Counted from the stretch's first letter, positions 7,514 to 17,375 are shown. The stretch: 64,000 nt of DNA from Anoxybacillus sp050480245 (GCA_050480245.1 JBCNEQ010000051.1), one strand, 5' to 3'. A program made the numbers and translations. The notes: generated by a model from the letters alone, not told the origin.

Positions 7514-8407
7514 GTATCGATCTAACATTGTGAAAAATTGTTTCACAAATTGATAAAATACACGAACTGACGGCGCAAGGTCATATTTGGGTAAAATAAT
7601 GCCGACATTACGGCGGACGAGCGGAAGCTCAATCGGTACTTTGACAGTATAACGCGGTGTCGTTTCATAAAACGTGCTTTCTGGCAACAAAGTAACGCCA
7701 ATTCCTGCCGAGACAAGTCCTTTAATTGCATCTAAATCTTCTCCTTCTGACGAAATGATTGGAGAAAAGCCCGCTTGCTTACAGGCATCTTCGACAATTT
7801 GGCGCAAAATAAATCCTTCCGGAAACATGATAAACGGTTCGTGCCGCAATTCGCTTAAAGCGATGCTTCGTTTTTGACTAAGTGGATGATCTGTCGGAAT
7901 GAGTGCGGCGAACGACTCCGTAAATAAAATATCCCCTTGAATGCCTTTTTCTTCTGTTGGCACAGGACCTAAAAAAGCTAAATCAATTTCCCGTTTTTTT
8001 ACCGCCTCAATTAAAAATTTATATGAGCCTTGACGCAGATGGAAAGAAATATGAGGGTGTTGTTGCTTAAAAGTTGAAATGACCATCGGCATCGTATAGC
8101 TTGCGAGACTTGTTGGGAAACCAATTTTAATCGTTCCTCGTTCAGGGTCTAAATACTCCTCAATTTGTTGTTTCGCATAGTCAATTGCTTTTAATGCTAA
8201 TTCAATATGTTGTAAAAAGTGACGGCCGATAGGTGTTAATTTGACATTCCTTCCTTCACGTTCGAATAGCTTGACCCCGAGTTCATCCTCTAAATTTGCA
8301 ATTTGACGACTAACAGCAGATTGAGCGACATGTAACGCTTCAGCAGCCTCCGATACATGTTCTCGTTTGGCAACTTCCGTGAAATAAATCAATTGTCTTA
8401 ATTCCAT
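7508..8407 (-). CDS. gltC: LysR-type regulator GltC
   Basis: 299 residues from ATG 8407, preceded by AGAGGTGG; an upstream in-frame GTG (8416) is less likely. The N-terminal winged helix (VSEAAEALHVAQSAVSRQIANLEDELGVKLFEREGR) and the C-terminal effector domain (GEDLDAIKGLVSAGIGVTLLPEST) are very close to B. subtilis GltC. GltC activates gltAB transcription in response to 2-oxoglutarate and is inhibited by glutamate via glutamate dehydrogenase. It is divergent from gltA, with 119 bases between the two starts, which is the standard arrangement for autorepression plus activation of the target. Confidence 0.95.
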   Translation of the reverse strand: MELRQLIYFTEVAKREHVSEAAEALHVAQSAVSRQIANLEDELGVKLFEREGRNVKLTPIGRHFLQHIELALKAIDYAKQQIEEYLDPERGTIKIGFPTSLASYTMPMVISTFKQQHPHISFHLRQGSYKFLIEAVKKREIDLAFLGPVPTEEKGIQGDILFTESFAALIPTDHPLSQKRSIALSELRHEPFIMFPEGFILRQIVEDACKQAGFSPIISSEGEDLDAIKGLVSAGIGVTLLPESTFYETTPRYTVKVPIELPLVRRNVGIILPKYDLAPSVRVFYQFVKQFFTMLDRYQ

Positions 8408-8433
8408 TTTTTCCACCTCTTTCTATTGTTCTC

Positions 8434-8452
8434 GAAATGAGATGAATATTAT
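8434..8452. promoter_or_regulatory. Candidate GltC-binding dyad
   Basis: TTCTCGAAATGAGAT lies in the gltC-gltA intergenic region close to the gltC start and has inverted TCTC/GAGA arms five bases apart. A dyad at this location is the expected type of LysR-family site. The assignment rests on position and symmetry only. Confidence 0.45.
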
Positions 8453-8526
8453 CTAAATTATATATTGTTTGTATGATTATTGAAACCTACAATTATACAT
8501 ACATGATAACGGAATGGGGGATTCGC

Positions 8527-11500
8527 ATGAGAGGACTACCAAAAGCGCAAGGATTGTACCGTCCACAATTTGAACATGATGCATGCGGGATTGGGTTATA
8601 CGCTCACTTAAAAGGTGAAGCGTCTCATCATATTGTGAAGCAAGGTCTTCACATGTTACGTCAACTAGAGCATCGGGGAGGCCAAGGAAGCGATCCGCAA
8701 ACGGGTGATGGCGCGGGGATCATGGTACAAATTCCGGACGATTATTTTCGTTCCGTTTGTTCATTTTCACTTCCCGCAAAAGGACGTTACGGAGTCGGGA
8801 TGGTTTTCTTTTTTGAACATAGTGAACAAAAGAGAGTCATTTTAGAGCGGAAAATCAATGAAATTATCTGCGAGGAAGGACAAACGTTACTCGGATGGCG
8901 TGATGTACCTGTAGATATCGGAAAACTCGGAATATTAGCGAAACAAAGTCGACCGTTTATTCGCCAACTTTTTATTGCAGCGAGCGATGACGTAACAGAT
9001 GAGCAACATTTTGAGCGTAAGTTATACGTCATTCGTAAACGGGCAGAAAAGTTAGTGAAAAACAATGAATACTATTTTGCGAGTTTATCAAGTCGCACAA
9101 TCGTTTACAAAGGATTAGTCACCCCTGAGCAACTTGATGCTTTTTATATCGATTTACAAGATGAGCGATTCCGTTCCGCATTTGCGCTCGTTCATTCACG
9201 CTTTAGCACAAATACGTTTCCGAGTTGGGAGCGGGCGCACCCAAACCGCTATTTGATTCATAACGGAGAAATTAATACGTTGCGCGGAAATATTCATTGG
9301 ATGATGGCGCGAGAAAAACAATTTTCATCGCCTGTTTTTGGTGAAGATTTACAAAAGGTGCTTCCGATTTTAGATACGAATGGAAGCGATTCTTCCATGC
9401 TTGATAATGCATTTGAATTTTTTGTGTTAGCTGGAAAATCGCTCGCTGAAACAGCGATGATGCTCATTCCTGAGCCGTGGTATTGGGATAAAGAGATGGA
9501 TGACAACAAAAAAGCATTTTATGAATATCATAGCTGTCTCATGGAGCCGTGGGACGGTCCAACGGCCATCGTGTTCACAAACGGAAAACAAATTGGTGGC
9601 ATTTTAGATCGAAACGGTCTTCGTCCAGCTCGTTACTATGTGACAAAAGATGACTATATTATTTTTTCATCGGAAGTCGGAGTGATTGATGTAGCACCAG
9701 AAAACATTTTATATAAAGAACGATTAGGCCCTGGGAAAATGCTTTTTATTGATTTCGAACAAGGTCGAATCATTTCTGATGAAGAAGTAAAAAAACAAAT
9801 CGCCAATGAACGACCGTATCGTCAATGGGTGAACGAACAAATGGTTTCAATTGATGAATGCGCAGGAGATGATCATGAACAACCGTTTGACAACCTTTTG
9901 ACATGGCAAAAAGCGTTCGGATATACGTATGAAGATGTTGAAAAAACAATTATCCCAATGGCGACGGAAGGAAAAGATCCGACAGGGGCGATGGGGAATG
10001 ATGCGCCGTTAGCTGTCTTATCAGATCGGCCACAAAGTTTATTTAATTATTTTAAGCAACTGTTTGCGCAAGTAACAAATCCGCCGATCGATGCGATTCG
10101 TGAATACATCGTCACATCAACGGTCACTTTGCTTGGAAAAGAAGGAGATTTGTTGAATCCGGATGCATCTTCTGCCCGTCGCATTCGATTAGAGTCACCA
10201 ATAATCACGAACAAACAACTAAACGCCATTCGAATGAGTCCGTATCGTGAATTTGCTAGTGTGACATTGTCAACAGTTTTTACACATAACTTAAAAGAAG
10301 CGTTAGATGAATTATGTCAAGCGGCTGATGAAGCGATTGTTTCTGGTGCAACGCTACTTATTTTATCTGACCGTTGCATAAACGAACAACGTGTAGCGAT
10401 TCCGACACTTCTTGCGGTTAGCGCGGTACATCAACATCTTGTTCGAAAAGGGACACGTACGAAAGTCAGCTTAATCGTGGAAAGTGGAGAAGCGCGTGAA
10501 GTGCATCACTTTGCGGCGTTAATCGGCTATGGGGCAGATGCGGTCAATCCATATTTGGCATTTGCAACTATTCGTGAAGCAGTCGAAAAAGGAGTTATTG
10601 CTTCCACGTACGAAGTCGCAGTTGAAACGTACAAAAAAGCGGCGACAGATGGCGTTGTCAAAGTGATGTCCAAAATGGGCATTTCCACCGTACAAAGTTA
10701 TCGCGGAGCACAAATTTTTGAGGCGGTCGGCATTGGGGACGATGTCATTGAACAATATTTTACGGGAACGGCATCACAAATTGGTGGAATCGGTCTGAAC
10801 GAAATTGCCCAAGAAGCAAAAATGCGCCATATGCAAGCGTTTCAAACATCTTATGATCATACACTAGAGCCAGGAAGTGAATTACAATGGCGTAAAAACG
10901 GTGAACATCATGCGTTTAATCCGAAAACGATTCATACGCTACAATGGGCATGTCGAAAGAATGATTATGAGTTATTTAAACAGTACTCAAGCATGGCCAA
11001 TGAAGAGCAACTAACGTTTTTGCGCAATTTGTTTGAGTTTGACGAAACGCGTACGCCAATTCCACTTGATGAAGTCGAACCGGTAGAAGCGATTGTTCGT
11101 CGATTTAAAACAGGGGCCATGTCATACGGTTCTTTGAGCGAAGAAGCTCATGAAGCGCTTGCGATTGCGATGAATCGCATCGGTGGAAAAAGCAATAGTG
11201 GAGAAGGCGGCGAAGATCCGCGTCGCTATGTACGGGATGAAAATGGCGATCTTCGTCGTAGTGCAATTAAGCAAGTTGCATCCGGTCGTTTCGGTGTAAA
11301 AAGTCATTATTTAGTTCATGCGGATGAACTGCAAATTAAAATGGCGCAAGGGGCGAAACCGGGGGAAGGGGGACAACTTCCTGCGAATAAAGTATATCCA
11401 TGGATTGGAAAAGTACGCGGCTCCACGCCGGGTGTGGAACTTATTTCACCGCCTCCGCATCATGATATTTATTCCATTGAAGATTTAGCCCAACTCATTT

Positions 11501-13059
11501 ATGACTTGAAAAATGCGAATCGTCATGCGCGCATTAGCGTGAAGCTTGTCGCAAAATCTGGCGTTGGTACGATCGCGGCAGGAGTGGCTAAAGGTGGTGC
11601 GGATGTGATCGTCATTAGCGGATATGATGGCGGTACAGGTGCTTCGCCAAAAACGAGCATTAAACATGCCGGGCTTCCGTGGGAACTCGGTTTAGCTGAA
11701 ACGCACCAGACGCTGATGTTAAACGGACTCCGTGATCGCGTCGTATTAGAAACAGACGGAAAATTAATGACTGGTCGCGATGTTGTCATGGCGGCGTTAT
11801 TAGGTGCTGAAGAGTTTGGCTTTGCGACGGCTCCACTTGTCGTTTTAGGGTGTGTCATGATGCGCGTTTGTCATTTAGATACATGCCCAGTCGGTGTAGC
11901 GACACAAAATCCAAAACTGCGGGAAAAATTTACAGGTAAACCAGAGCATATTGTGAATTTCATGTATTTTATCGCTCAAGAAGTGCGCGAAATTATGGCT
12001 CAACTTGGCTTCCGTACAATCGAAGAAATGGTTGGACGCGTCGATGTATTAAAAATAAGCGAGCGGGCAAAGCGGCATTGGAAAGCGAAACATCTTGATT
12101 TATCGCGTTTGTTGTATCAAGTGGAAGGACCGCGAACGTTTTCTAAACCGCACGATCACCGTCTCGAACAAACGCTTGATTACCAAACGATTTTGCCAGC
12201 TGTCCAGCAAGCAATAGAGGAGAAAAAGCCTGTGCAATTGCACGTACGCATTAACAACGTACAGCGAACAGTCGGCACGATAGTAGGTAGCGAAGTATCA
12301 AAACGATTTGGTGAAGAAGGTCTTCCAGAAGATACGATTCAACTATATTTTCACGGTTCAGCAGGACAAAGTTTTGCCGCGTTCGTACCAAAAGGAATGA
12401 CGATGACGTTAATTGGCGATGCCAACGACTATGTTGGCAAAGGCTTATCAGGTGGAAAAGTGATCATTCGTCCACCACATGAAGCGGAGTTTGTAAATGA
12501 TCAAGTCATTATTGGAAACGTGGCGTTTTACGGTGCAACAAGCGGTGAAGCGTACATTCGTGGTCGGGCTGGCGAACGTTTTTGCGTTCGAAATAGCGGC
12601 GTTCATGCGGTTGTTGAAGGAGTAGGGGATCATGGTTGTGAGTATATGACCGGAGGGCGCGTCGTTATTCTCGGATCAGTTGGAAAAAATTTCGCTGCTG
12701 GAATGTCTGGTGGTGTAGCTTACGTATTTGCTCATGACGATACGTGGCAAAAACGTGCAAACCGAGAACTTGTTTTATTTGAATCATTAGTAGATGAAAA
12801 CGAAATACGAGATGTGCAACAAATGATTATGAAACATTACGAATATACGGAAAGTCCAAAAGCGGCGTATGTGCTTGCGAATTGGGACGATGTAGTCAAA
12901 CGGATCGTCAAAGTGATCCCGAAAAACTATAAATTGATGATTGAAACAATCGAGGCGATGAAGCAGCGTGGTTTATCACACGATGAAGCGGTATTTGAGG
13001 CGTTTGAAACAGTTGTAAACAAAAAAGGTGTGAAAGTGGTGGAAGCGGTCGCGAAATAG
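8527..13059 (+). CDS. gltA: Glutamate synthase large subunit
   Basis: 1510 residues from ATG 8527 (GGGGG at 8516-8520); the longer upstream frame lacks family similarity. GltA takes the amide of glutamine and transfers it to 2-oxoglutarate. Domains: a class II glutamine amidotransferase whose nucleophile Cys20 (HDACGIGLYAH) becomes N-terminal after propeptide cleavage; a central domain; the FMN domain with GGKSNSGEGGEDPRR and KPGEGGQLPANKV; the 3Fe-4S cluster at Cys1109, Cys1115 and Cys1120; and a C-terminal GXGXG beta-helix with repeated GG motifs. Followed by gltB after 32 bases. Regulation by GltC from the divergent gene is expected. Confidence 0.97.
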   Translation: MRGLPKAQGLYRPQFEHDACGIGLYAHLKGEASHHIVKQGLHMLRQLEHRGGQGSDPQTGDGAGIMVQIPDDYFRSVCSFSLPAKGRYGVGMVFFFEHSEQKRVILERKINEIICEEGQTLLGWRDVPVDIGKLGILAKQSRPFIRQLFIAASDDVTDEQHFERKLYVIRKRAEKLVKNNEYYFASLSSRTIVYKGLVTPEQLDAFYIDLQDERFRSAFALVHSRFSTNTFPSWERAHPNRYLIHNGEINTLRGNIHWMMAREKQFSSPVFGEDLQKVLPILDTNGSDSSMLDNAFEFFVLAGKSLAETAMMLIPEPWYWDKEMDDNKKAFYEYHSCLMEPWDGPTAIVFTNGKQIGGILDRNGLRPARYYVTKDDYIIFSSEVGVIDVAPENILYKERLGPGKMLFIDFEQGRIISDEEVKKQIANERPYRQWVNEQMVSIDECAGDDHEQPFDNLLTWQKAFGYTYEDVEKTIIPMATEGKDPTGAMGNDAPLAVLSDRPQSLFNYFKQLFAQVTNPPIDAIREYIVTSTVTLLGKEGDLLNPDASSARRIRLESPIITNKQLNAIRMSPYREFASVTLSTVFTHNLKEALDELCQAADEAIVSGATLLILSDRCINEQRVAIPTLLAVSAVHQHLVRKGTRTKVSLIVESGEAREVHHFAALIGYGADAVNPYLAFATIREAVEKGVIASTYEVAVETYKKAATDGVVKVMSKMGISTVQSYRGAQIFEAVGIGDDVIEQYFTGTASQIGGIGLNEIAQEAKMRHMQAFQTSYDHTLEPGSELQWRKNGEHHAFNPKTIHTLQWACRKNDYELFKQYSSMANEEQLTFLRNLFEFDETRTPIPLDEVEPVEAIVRRFKTGAMSYGSLSEEAHEALAIAMNRIGGKSNSGEGGEDPRRYVRDENGDLRRSAIKQVASGRFGVKSHYLVHADELQIKMAQGAKPGEGGQLPANKVYPWIGKVRGSTPGVELISPPPHHDIYSIEDLAQLIYDLKNANRHARISVKLVAKSGVGTIAAGVAKGGADVIVISGYDGGTGASPKTSIKHAGLPWELGLAETHQTLMLNGLRDRVVLETDGKLMTGRDVVMAALLGAEEFGFATAPLVVLGCVMMRVCHLDTCPVGVATQNPKLREKFTGKPEHIVNFMYFIAQEVREIMAQLGFRTIEEMVGRVDVLKISERAKRHWKAKHLDLSRLLYQVEGPRTFSKPHDHRLEQTLDYQTILPAVQQAIEEKKPVQLHVRINNVQRTVGTIVGSEVSKRFGEEGLPEDTIQLYFHGSAGQSFAAFVPKGMTMTLIGDANDYVGKGLSGGKVIIRPPHEAEFVNDQVIIGNVAFYGATSGEAYIRGRAGERFCVRNSGVHAVVEGVGDHGCEYMTGGRVVILGSVGKNFAAGMSGGVAYVFAHDDTWQKRANRELVLFESLVDENEIRDVQQMIMKHYEYTESPKAAYVLANWDDVVKRIVKVIPKNYKLMIETIEAMKQRGLSHDEAVFEAFETVVNKKGVKVVEAVAK

Positions 13060-13091
13060 GCGAACGCTTCCGAATAGGTGAAAGGGGGAGA

Positions 13092-14558
13092 ATGATGGGG
13101 AAAGCAACGGGATTTATGGAATATGTACGGGAGGAAGAAAAAAAGCGCGATCCGCTTTCCCGTTTACATGATTGGAATGAATATACGTTTCCATTTTCAA
13201 CCGACACGTTAGCGAGACAAGGTGCGCGATGTATGGATTGCGGTACGCCGTTTTGTCATATGGGAATGGAACTGAACGGTTTAACGTCAGGCTGTCCGAT
13301 TCATAATCTCATTCCAGAATGGAACGACCTTGTGTATCGTGGAAGATGGAAAGAGGCGTTTGAACGGTTAGTGAAGACAAATAATTTCCCAGAATTTACA
13401 GGGCGCGTTTGCCCAGCGCCGTGCGAAGGATCGTGTACAGTAGCGATTTCTGATCCGGCAGTAGCGATTAAAGGAATTGAACGAGCGATTATTGACAAAG
13501 CGTTTGAGGAAGGGTGGGTTCAACCGCGCATTCCGAAAAAGAGAACCGGAAAAAAGGTGGCCGTCATTGGCTCTGGTCCTGCAGGGTTAGCTTGTGCAGA
13601 TGAACTAAATCAAGCTGGTCATTTTGTCACTGTGTATGAGCGCGCGGATCGAATTGGTGGTTTGTTGATGTACGGCATTCCGAATATGAAACTTGGAAAA
13701 GACGTCGTTGAGAGACGTGTACGCTTGCTTGAAAAAGAAGGAATTACGTTTGTTACAAACATAGAAGTCGGAAAAGATTTGTCGGTGGATGAATTGCGCA
13801 AACAATATGATGCGGTTGTGCTTTGTATTGGAGCACAAAAGCAACGCGATCTTATGATCGAAGGACGCGAGCTTGATGGCGTTCATTTTGCGATGGACTA
13901 CTTGACAATGACGACAAAATGGCTACTTACCGGCGAAAAAGATGAAACGTTTATTGATGCCAAACATAAACATGTCATCGTAATCGGTGGTGGCGATACA
14001 GGGGCTGACTGTGTCGCGACGGCATTGCGGCAACAATGTAAAAGCGTTGTGCAATTCGGCAAACATCCGGCATTGCCAAAAGAGCGTACGGATGACAACC
14101 CTTGGCCGCAATATCCCCTTGTTTTTACGGTTGATTATGCGTATGAAGAAGCGGAAGCGAAGTTCGGGGCCGATCCACGTCAATATTGCATTCAAACGAA
14201 AAAAATTGTAGGCGATGGAAGCGGAAAAGTAAAAGCGTTGTATACCATTCAAATGGAAAAAACAGTAGATGAACATGGGCGTGTTACATTTAAAGAGATT
14301 CCAGGTACAGAAAAAGTATGGCCGTGTGATCTTGTATTGATCGCGATCGGTTTTGAAGGACCGGAACAACCACTTTTGCAACAATTCGGAATTGAGACAG
14401 TAAACAAGAAAGTCAAAGCAGTAAGCTATAAAACGAATGTAGAAGGTGTATTTGTCGCAGGCGATGCAAGACGTGGACAAAGTCTTGTTGTTTGGGCGAT
14501 TCATGAAGGGCGAGAGGCGGCAAAAGAAGTGGATCGGTTTTTAATGATGATGTCATGA
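13092..14558 (+). CDS. gltB: Glutamate synthase small subunit
   Basis: 488 residues; start ATG 13092 or 13095 after AAAGGGGGAG. The small subunit feeds electrons from NADPH to GltA. Near the N-terminus are the two Cys clusters for [4Fe-4S] centres (CMDCGTPFCH, then CPAPCEGSC). The FAD-binding GxGxxG (VIGSGPAGLACADEL) follows at about residues 155-170, and the NADPH-binding VIGGGDTGADC near 297-307. The C-terminal GDARRGQSLVVWAI is the second FAD contact. Forms an operon with gltA and ends at a strong terminator. Confidence 0.96.
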   Translation: MMGKATGFMEYVREEEKKRDPLSRLHDWNEYTFPFSTDTLARQGARCMDCGTPFCHMGMELNGLTSGCPIHNLIPEWNDLVYRGRWKEAFERLVKTNNFPEFTGRVCPAPCEGSCTVAISDPAVAIKGIERAIIDKAFEEGWVQPRIPKKRTGKKVAVIGSGPAGLACADELNQAGHFVTVYERADRIGGLLMYGIPNMKLGKDVVERRVRLLEKEGITFVTNIEVGKDLSVDELRKQYDAVVLCIGAQKQRDLMIEGRELDGVHFAMDYLTMTTKWLLTGEKDETFIDAKHKHVIVIGGGDTGADCVATALRQQCKSVVQFGKHPALPKERTDDNPWPQYPLVFTVDYAYEEAEAKFGADPRQYCIQTKKIVGDGSGKVKALYTIQMEKTVDEHGRVTFKEIPGTEKVWPCDLVLIAIGFEGPEQPLLQQFGIETVNKKVKAVSYKTNVEGVFVAGDARRGQSLVVWAIHEGREAAKEVDRFLMMMS

Positions 14559-14572
14559 AAACAAAAACGCTC

Positions 14573-14611
14573 AAGGTGTCCTAATAAAGATAGGGCACCT
14601 TCTGTATTTTT
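14573..14611 (+). terminator. Terminator after gltAB
   Basis: AAGGTGTCCTA (14573-14583) pairs with TAGGGCACCTT (14591-14601), followed by a T-rich stretch. Confidence 0.8.
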
Positions 14612-14615
14612 AGAA

Positions 14616-14645
14616 TTGTCATTTTACTTAAAAAAGTGTTACAAT
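14616..14645 (+). promoter_or_regulatory. Promoter of ilvD
   Basis: TTGTCA at 14616-14621 and TACAAT at 14640-14645, 18 bases apart, form a SigA-type promoter. No T-box or other leader is present between it and the gene. Confidence 0.65.
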
Positions 14646-14680
14646 GTTTAACAAGTTCAGAAAAGATGGGGGGATTTACT

Positions 14681-16348
14681 TTGCGTAGCGATATGATTAA
14701 AAAAGGATTCGATCGCGCACCACATCGCAGTTTATTGCGCGCAGCGGGAGTGAAAGAAGAAGATTTTCATAAACCGTTTATTGCCGTCGTCAATTCGTAT
14801 ATTGATATTATTCCAGGGCATGTTCATTTACAAGAGTTCGGGAAAATCGTCAAAGAAGCGATTCGTGAAGCAGGTGGGGTACCGTTTGAAATGAATACGA
14901 TCGGAGTCGATGATGGCATCGCGATGGGGCATATCGGTATGCGCTATTCATTGCCGAGCCGTGAGATTATCGCTGATTCTGTTGAAACAGTTATCTCTGC
15001 CCATTGGTTTGACGGGATGGTATGTATTCCAAACTGCGATAAAATTACGCCTGGTATGATGATGGCGGCGATGCGTTTAAACATTCCGACCATTTTTGTG
15101 AGCGGGGGACCGATGAAGGCTGGGGTCACGAGCGATGGCAAAAAAATTTCTCTCTCGTCTGTATTTGAAGGCGTTGGTGCATATCAGGCAGGGAAAATCG
15201 ACGAAAAAGGACTACAAGAGCTTGAGCAGTACGGTTGCCCGACATGCGGTTCTTGTTCAGGAATGTTTACAGCCAATTCAATGAACTGCTTAGCTGAAGC
15301 ACTCGGTTTAGCGCTTCCCGGCAACGGTACGATTTTAGCGATTGATCCGGCACGAAAAGAATTTGTACGACGTTCAGCTCAGCAGTTAATGTATCTAATC
15401 GAGCATGATATTAAACCGCGCGATATTGTAACTGAAAAAGCTATTGACAACGCGTTTGCGCTCGACATGGCGCTCGGCGGTTCAACAAATACGGTTCTAC
15501 ATACGCTAGCCATTGCTAACGAAGCAGGTATTCATTATCCGCTTGAGCGTATTAATGAAGTCGCATCTCGTGTGCCGCATCTAGCAAAATTGGCACCAGC
15601 ATCAGATATGCATATTGAAGATTTGCACGAAGCGGGTGGTGTATCTGCAGTATTGCACGAACTGTCGAAAAAAGAAGGCACCCTTCATTTAGATGCATTG
15701 ACGGTGTCAGGCAAAACACTTGGTGAAAACATTGCAGGATGCGAAGTAAAAAACTATGAAGTCATTCGTCCAATTGACAATCCGTACTCAGAAACAGGTG
15801 GACTGGCTGTACTGTTCGGTAATTTAGCGCCAGATGGTGCCATTATTAAAACAGGTGGCATTCAAGGTGGCATTACACGCCATGAAGGACCAGCAATCGT
15901 ATTTGATTCTCAAGAAGAGGCACTTGAAGGCATTGCGGCAGGAAAAGTACAACCGGGTCATGTCGTCATCATTCGTTACGAAGGACCAAAAGGTGGTCCT
16001 GGCATGCCAGAAATGTTAGCCCCGACATCACAAATTGTCGGTATGGGGTTAGGAACGAAAGTGGCGCTTGTTACGGACGGTCGTTTCTCCGGTGCTTCTC
16101 GCGGCTTATCCATCGGACACGTGTCGCCAGAAGCTGCCGAAGGGGGTCCAATTGCTTTTGTACAAAATGGTGACCATATTGTCATTGATATTGTGAAACG
16201 AACAATTGATGTCCTCGTTCCAGAAGAAGAATGGGAAAAGCGAAAAGCAAATTGGAAAGGGTTTGAGCCGAAAGTAAAAACCGGGTATTTGGCCCGTTAC
16301 TCGAAACTCGTCACGTCAGCTAGTACAGGCGGCATTATGAAAATTTAA
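14681..16348 (+). CDS. ilvD: Dihydroxy-acid dehydratase
   Basis: 555 residues from a TTG start at 14681, chosen because GGGGGA (14668-14673) is 7 bases upstream and the protein then begins MRSDMIKKGFDRAPHRS, as in other Bacillus IlvD. It dehydrates 2,3-dihydroxy acids to 2-keto acids in valine, isoleucine and CoA synthesis. The Fe-S ligands are visible in VCIPNCDKITPGM and CPTCGSCSGMFTANSMNC; the C-terminal DGRFSGASRGLSIGHVSPEAAEGG is highly conserved. It stands alone here, away from any ilv-leu operon, with its own promoter and terminator. Confidence 0.96.
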   Translation: MRSDMIKKGFDRAPHRSLLRAAGVKEEDFHKPFIAVVNSYIDIIPGHVHLQEFGKIVKEAIREAGGVPFEMNTIGVDDGIAMGHIGMRYSLPSREIIADSVETVISAHWFDGMVCIPNCDKITPGMMMAAMRLNIPTIFVSGGPMKAGVTSDGKKISLSSVFEGVGAYQAGKIDEKGLQELEQYGCPTCGSCSGMFTANSMNCLAEALGLALPGNGTILAIDPARKEFVRRSAQQLMYLIEHDIKPRDIVTEKAIDNAFALDMALGGSTNTVLHTLAIANEAGIHYPLERINEVASRVPHLAKLAPASDMHIEDLHEAGGVSAVLHELSKKEGTLHLDALTVSGKTLGENIAGCEVKNYEVIRPIDNPYSETGGLAVLFGNLAPDGAIIKTGGIQGGITRHEGPAIVFDSQEEALEGIAAGKVQPGHVVIIRYEGPKGGPGMPEMLAPTSQIVGMGLGTKVALVTDGRFSGASRGLSIGHVSPEAAEGGPIAFVQNGDHIVIDIVKRTIDVLVPEEEWEKRKANWKGFEPKVKTGYLARYSKLVTSASTGGIMKI

Positions 16349-16349
16349 C

Positions 16350-16376
16350 GGATGGGCGAATCGCCCTCCTTTTTTT
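16350..16376 (+). terminator. Terminator after ilvD
   Basis: GGGCGA (16354-16359) and TCGCCC (16361-16366), extended by outer pairs, followed by seven T. Confidence 0.75.
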
Positions 16377-16543
16377 GTAAGAATATTAGCCTTAAAAAGC
16401 GTTTACTATTTTTTGAAGCGTGAAAGAATCTTTAATAAATTGAAAAAATAGTACGTTTGCCCTACTTTTGGCACTATTTCTAAAAAACAATTTGTATATA
16501 ATAGAAGTAAAGGAGTGCGCGTCAAGTGAAGGAGGAAGCAAAC

Positions 16544-16687
16544 GTGGAAAGCGTCATTTCAAAAGGAAGTACAGTGGACGAAGCCGTTCGTTTAGGGTTT
16601 GAAAAGCTGCAAACGACGCGTGACGTTCTGGAGGTCATTCATTCTATTCGTACTAAAAACGGGGGATATGATGATTCTATCATTTAA
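16544..16687 (+). pseudogene. N-terminal fragment of a DUF342/FapA-like gene
   Basis: GTG at 16544, after AAGGAGG, starts a frame reading VESVISKGSTVDEAVRLGFE and KLQTTRDVLEV, which parallels the first 31 residues of the intact FapA-like protein at 24438 (KGNTVEEAIAEGLKQLQATRED). Similarity ends at about 16638; the frame then runs into unrelated low-GC DNA and stops at 16687. The normal promoter-to-start arrangement is kept (possible -10 TATAAT near 16497). This is a paralogue cut off after its Jag-N-like domain, probably when the next gene arrived. Confidence 0.65.
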
Positions 16688-17213
16688 TGATTTTGATGAA
16701 CTTGAAGCTCATAAAAAATACAAACAATTGAACCTTCCTAAATTTAATCTAAACCAAATTGATAATATTCTAAAAACTAAATATAATGCTGAAGAAGTGG
16801 ATATTAAATTATTTCCAGAACTACAAAATGATCCTTATTTTAATTCTTCTCATGTGACAAAATGTTATGCTATACACGATCCAGAAGTTTTAAAAAATTT
16901 GTTCAGTGAGGAAGAGAAAAAAGATCATTTAGAATTTATGAGATTGAACGGAGTGCTTAATAAGAAGGTAGATCATTCAGTAGTTGAAGATCGATTACAT
17001 GCTATAGGTCAAGGAAGTTTACTCTATATATTTTTTCAAAGCCCTGACGGAACATACCTAGGCTCGTTTCTCTCGACTCATGGACAATGTGAAAAGATAT
17101 CTCATGAATTAATTGTGTTCAAAGGAATAGCCCCTGAAAACTGTGTCATCGGAAACATAGATTACAAGCTATATCTTTTTTCCCTTGTCAAAGCAGGATA
17201 TATTGATATGTAA
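16668..17213 (+). CDS. Unknown 181-residue acidic protein
   Basis: Starts at ATG 16668 (or 16671), directly after GGGGGAT, and overlaps the end of the DUF342 fragment. I do not recognise the family. The protein is soluble, rich in Lys, Asp, Glu and Asn, with no signal peptide. The C-terminal half is probably folded (GSLLYIFFQSPDGTYLGSFL, then FKGIAPENCVIGNIDYKLYLFSL). GC content is visibly lower than that of ilvD or ypcP. An unknown, low-GC, single-domain protein beside a degraded similar-composition gene would fit an immunity protein or other accessory cargo, but nothing shows this directly. Confidence 0.6.
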   Translation: MMILSFNDFDELEAHKKYKQLNLPKFNLNQIDNILKTKYNAEEVDIKLFPELQNDPYFNSSHVTKCYAIHDPEVLKNLFSEEEKKDHLEFMRLNGVLNKKVDHSVVEDRLHAIGQGSLLYIFFQSPDGTYLGSFLSTHGQCEKISHELIVFKGIAPENCVIGNIDYKLYLFSLVKAGYIDM

Positions 17214-17253
17214 CTGTAGTGATGTCGTTGTGCCTGTCACCTGTCGAACGATG

Positions 17254-17326
17254 AGACATGAATCCCCTTGTGAGTAGTTGAGGCACATCTATTCTAACCA
17301 AGGAATCGGGTTCATGTCTTCTTTTT
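17254..17326 (+). terminator. Long hairpin with T run
   Basis: AGACATGAA (17254-17262) pairs with TTCATGTCT (17311-17319), with further partial pairing inside (CCCCTTG with CCAAGG), followed by CTTTTTTG. It could end the upstream unknown gene, or be a relic of a mobile element end. The loop is unusually long for a simple terminator. Confidence 0.5.
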
Positions 17327-17375
17327 TGTTTGTAAATTTATGTTAGAAAATTTGCTCATCTACCGTTATTTAGTG

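Noticed and set aside
8473..8526. Longer GltA start
   Set aside because: The 18 extra codons lie in the regulatory region; ATG 8527 has the RBS and gives the usual propeptide length before Cys20.
8408..8526. TnrA box in the gltA promoter
   Set aside because: No TGTNA-N7-TNACA match; only the dyad assigned tentatively to GltC is visible.
11523..11858. 111-residue frame on the minus strand
   Set aside because: Antisense of the FMN-domain region of gltA; composition is typical of shadow frames.
13923..14504. 193-residue frame on the minus strand
   Set aside because: It lies wholly inside gltB, whose plus-strand reading has all Fe-S, FAD and NADPH motifs. The minus frame has no recognisable domain or RBS.
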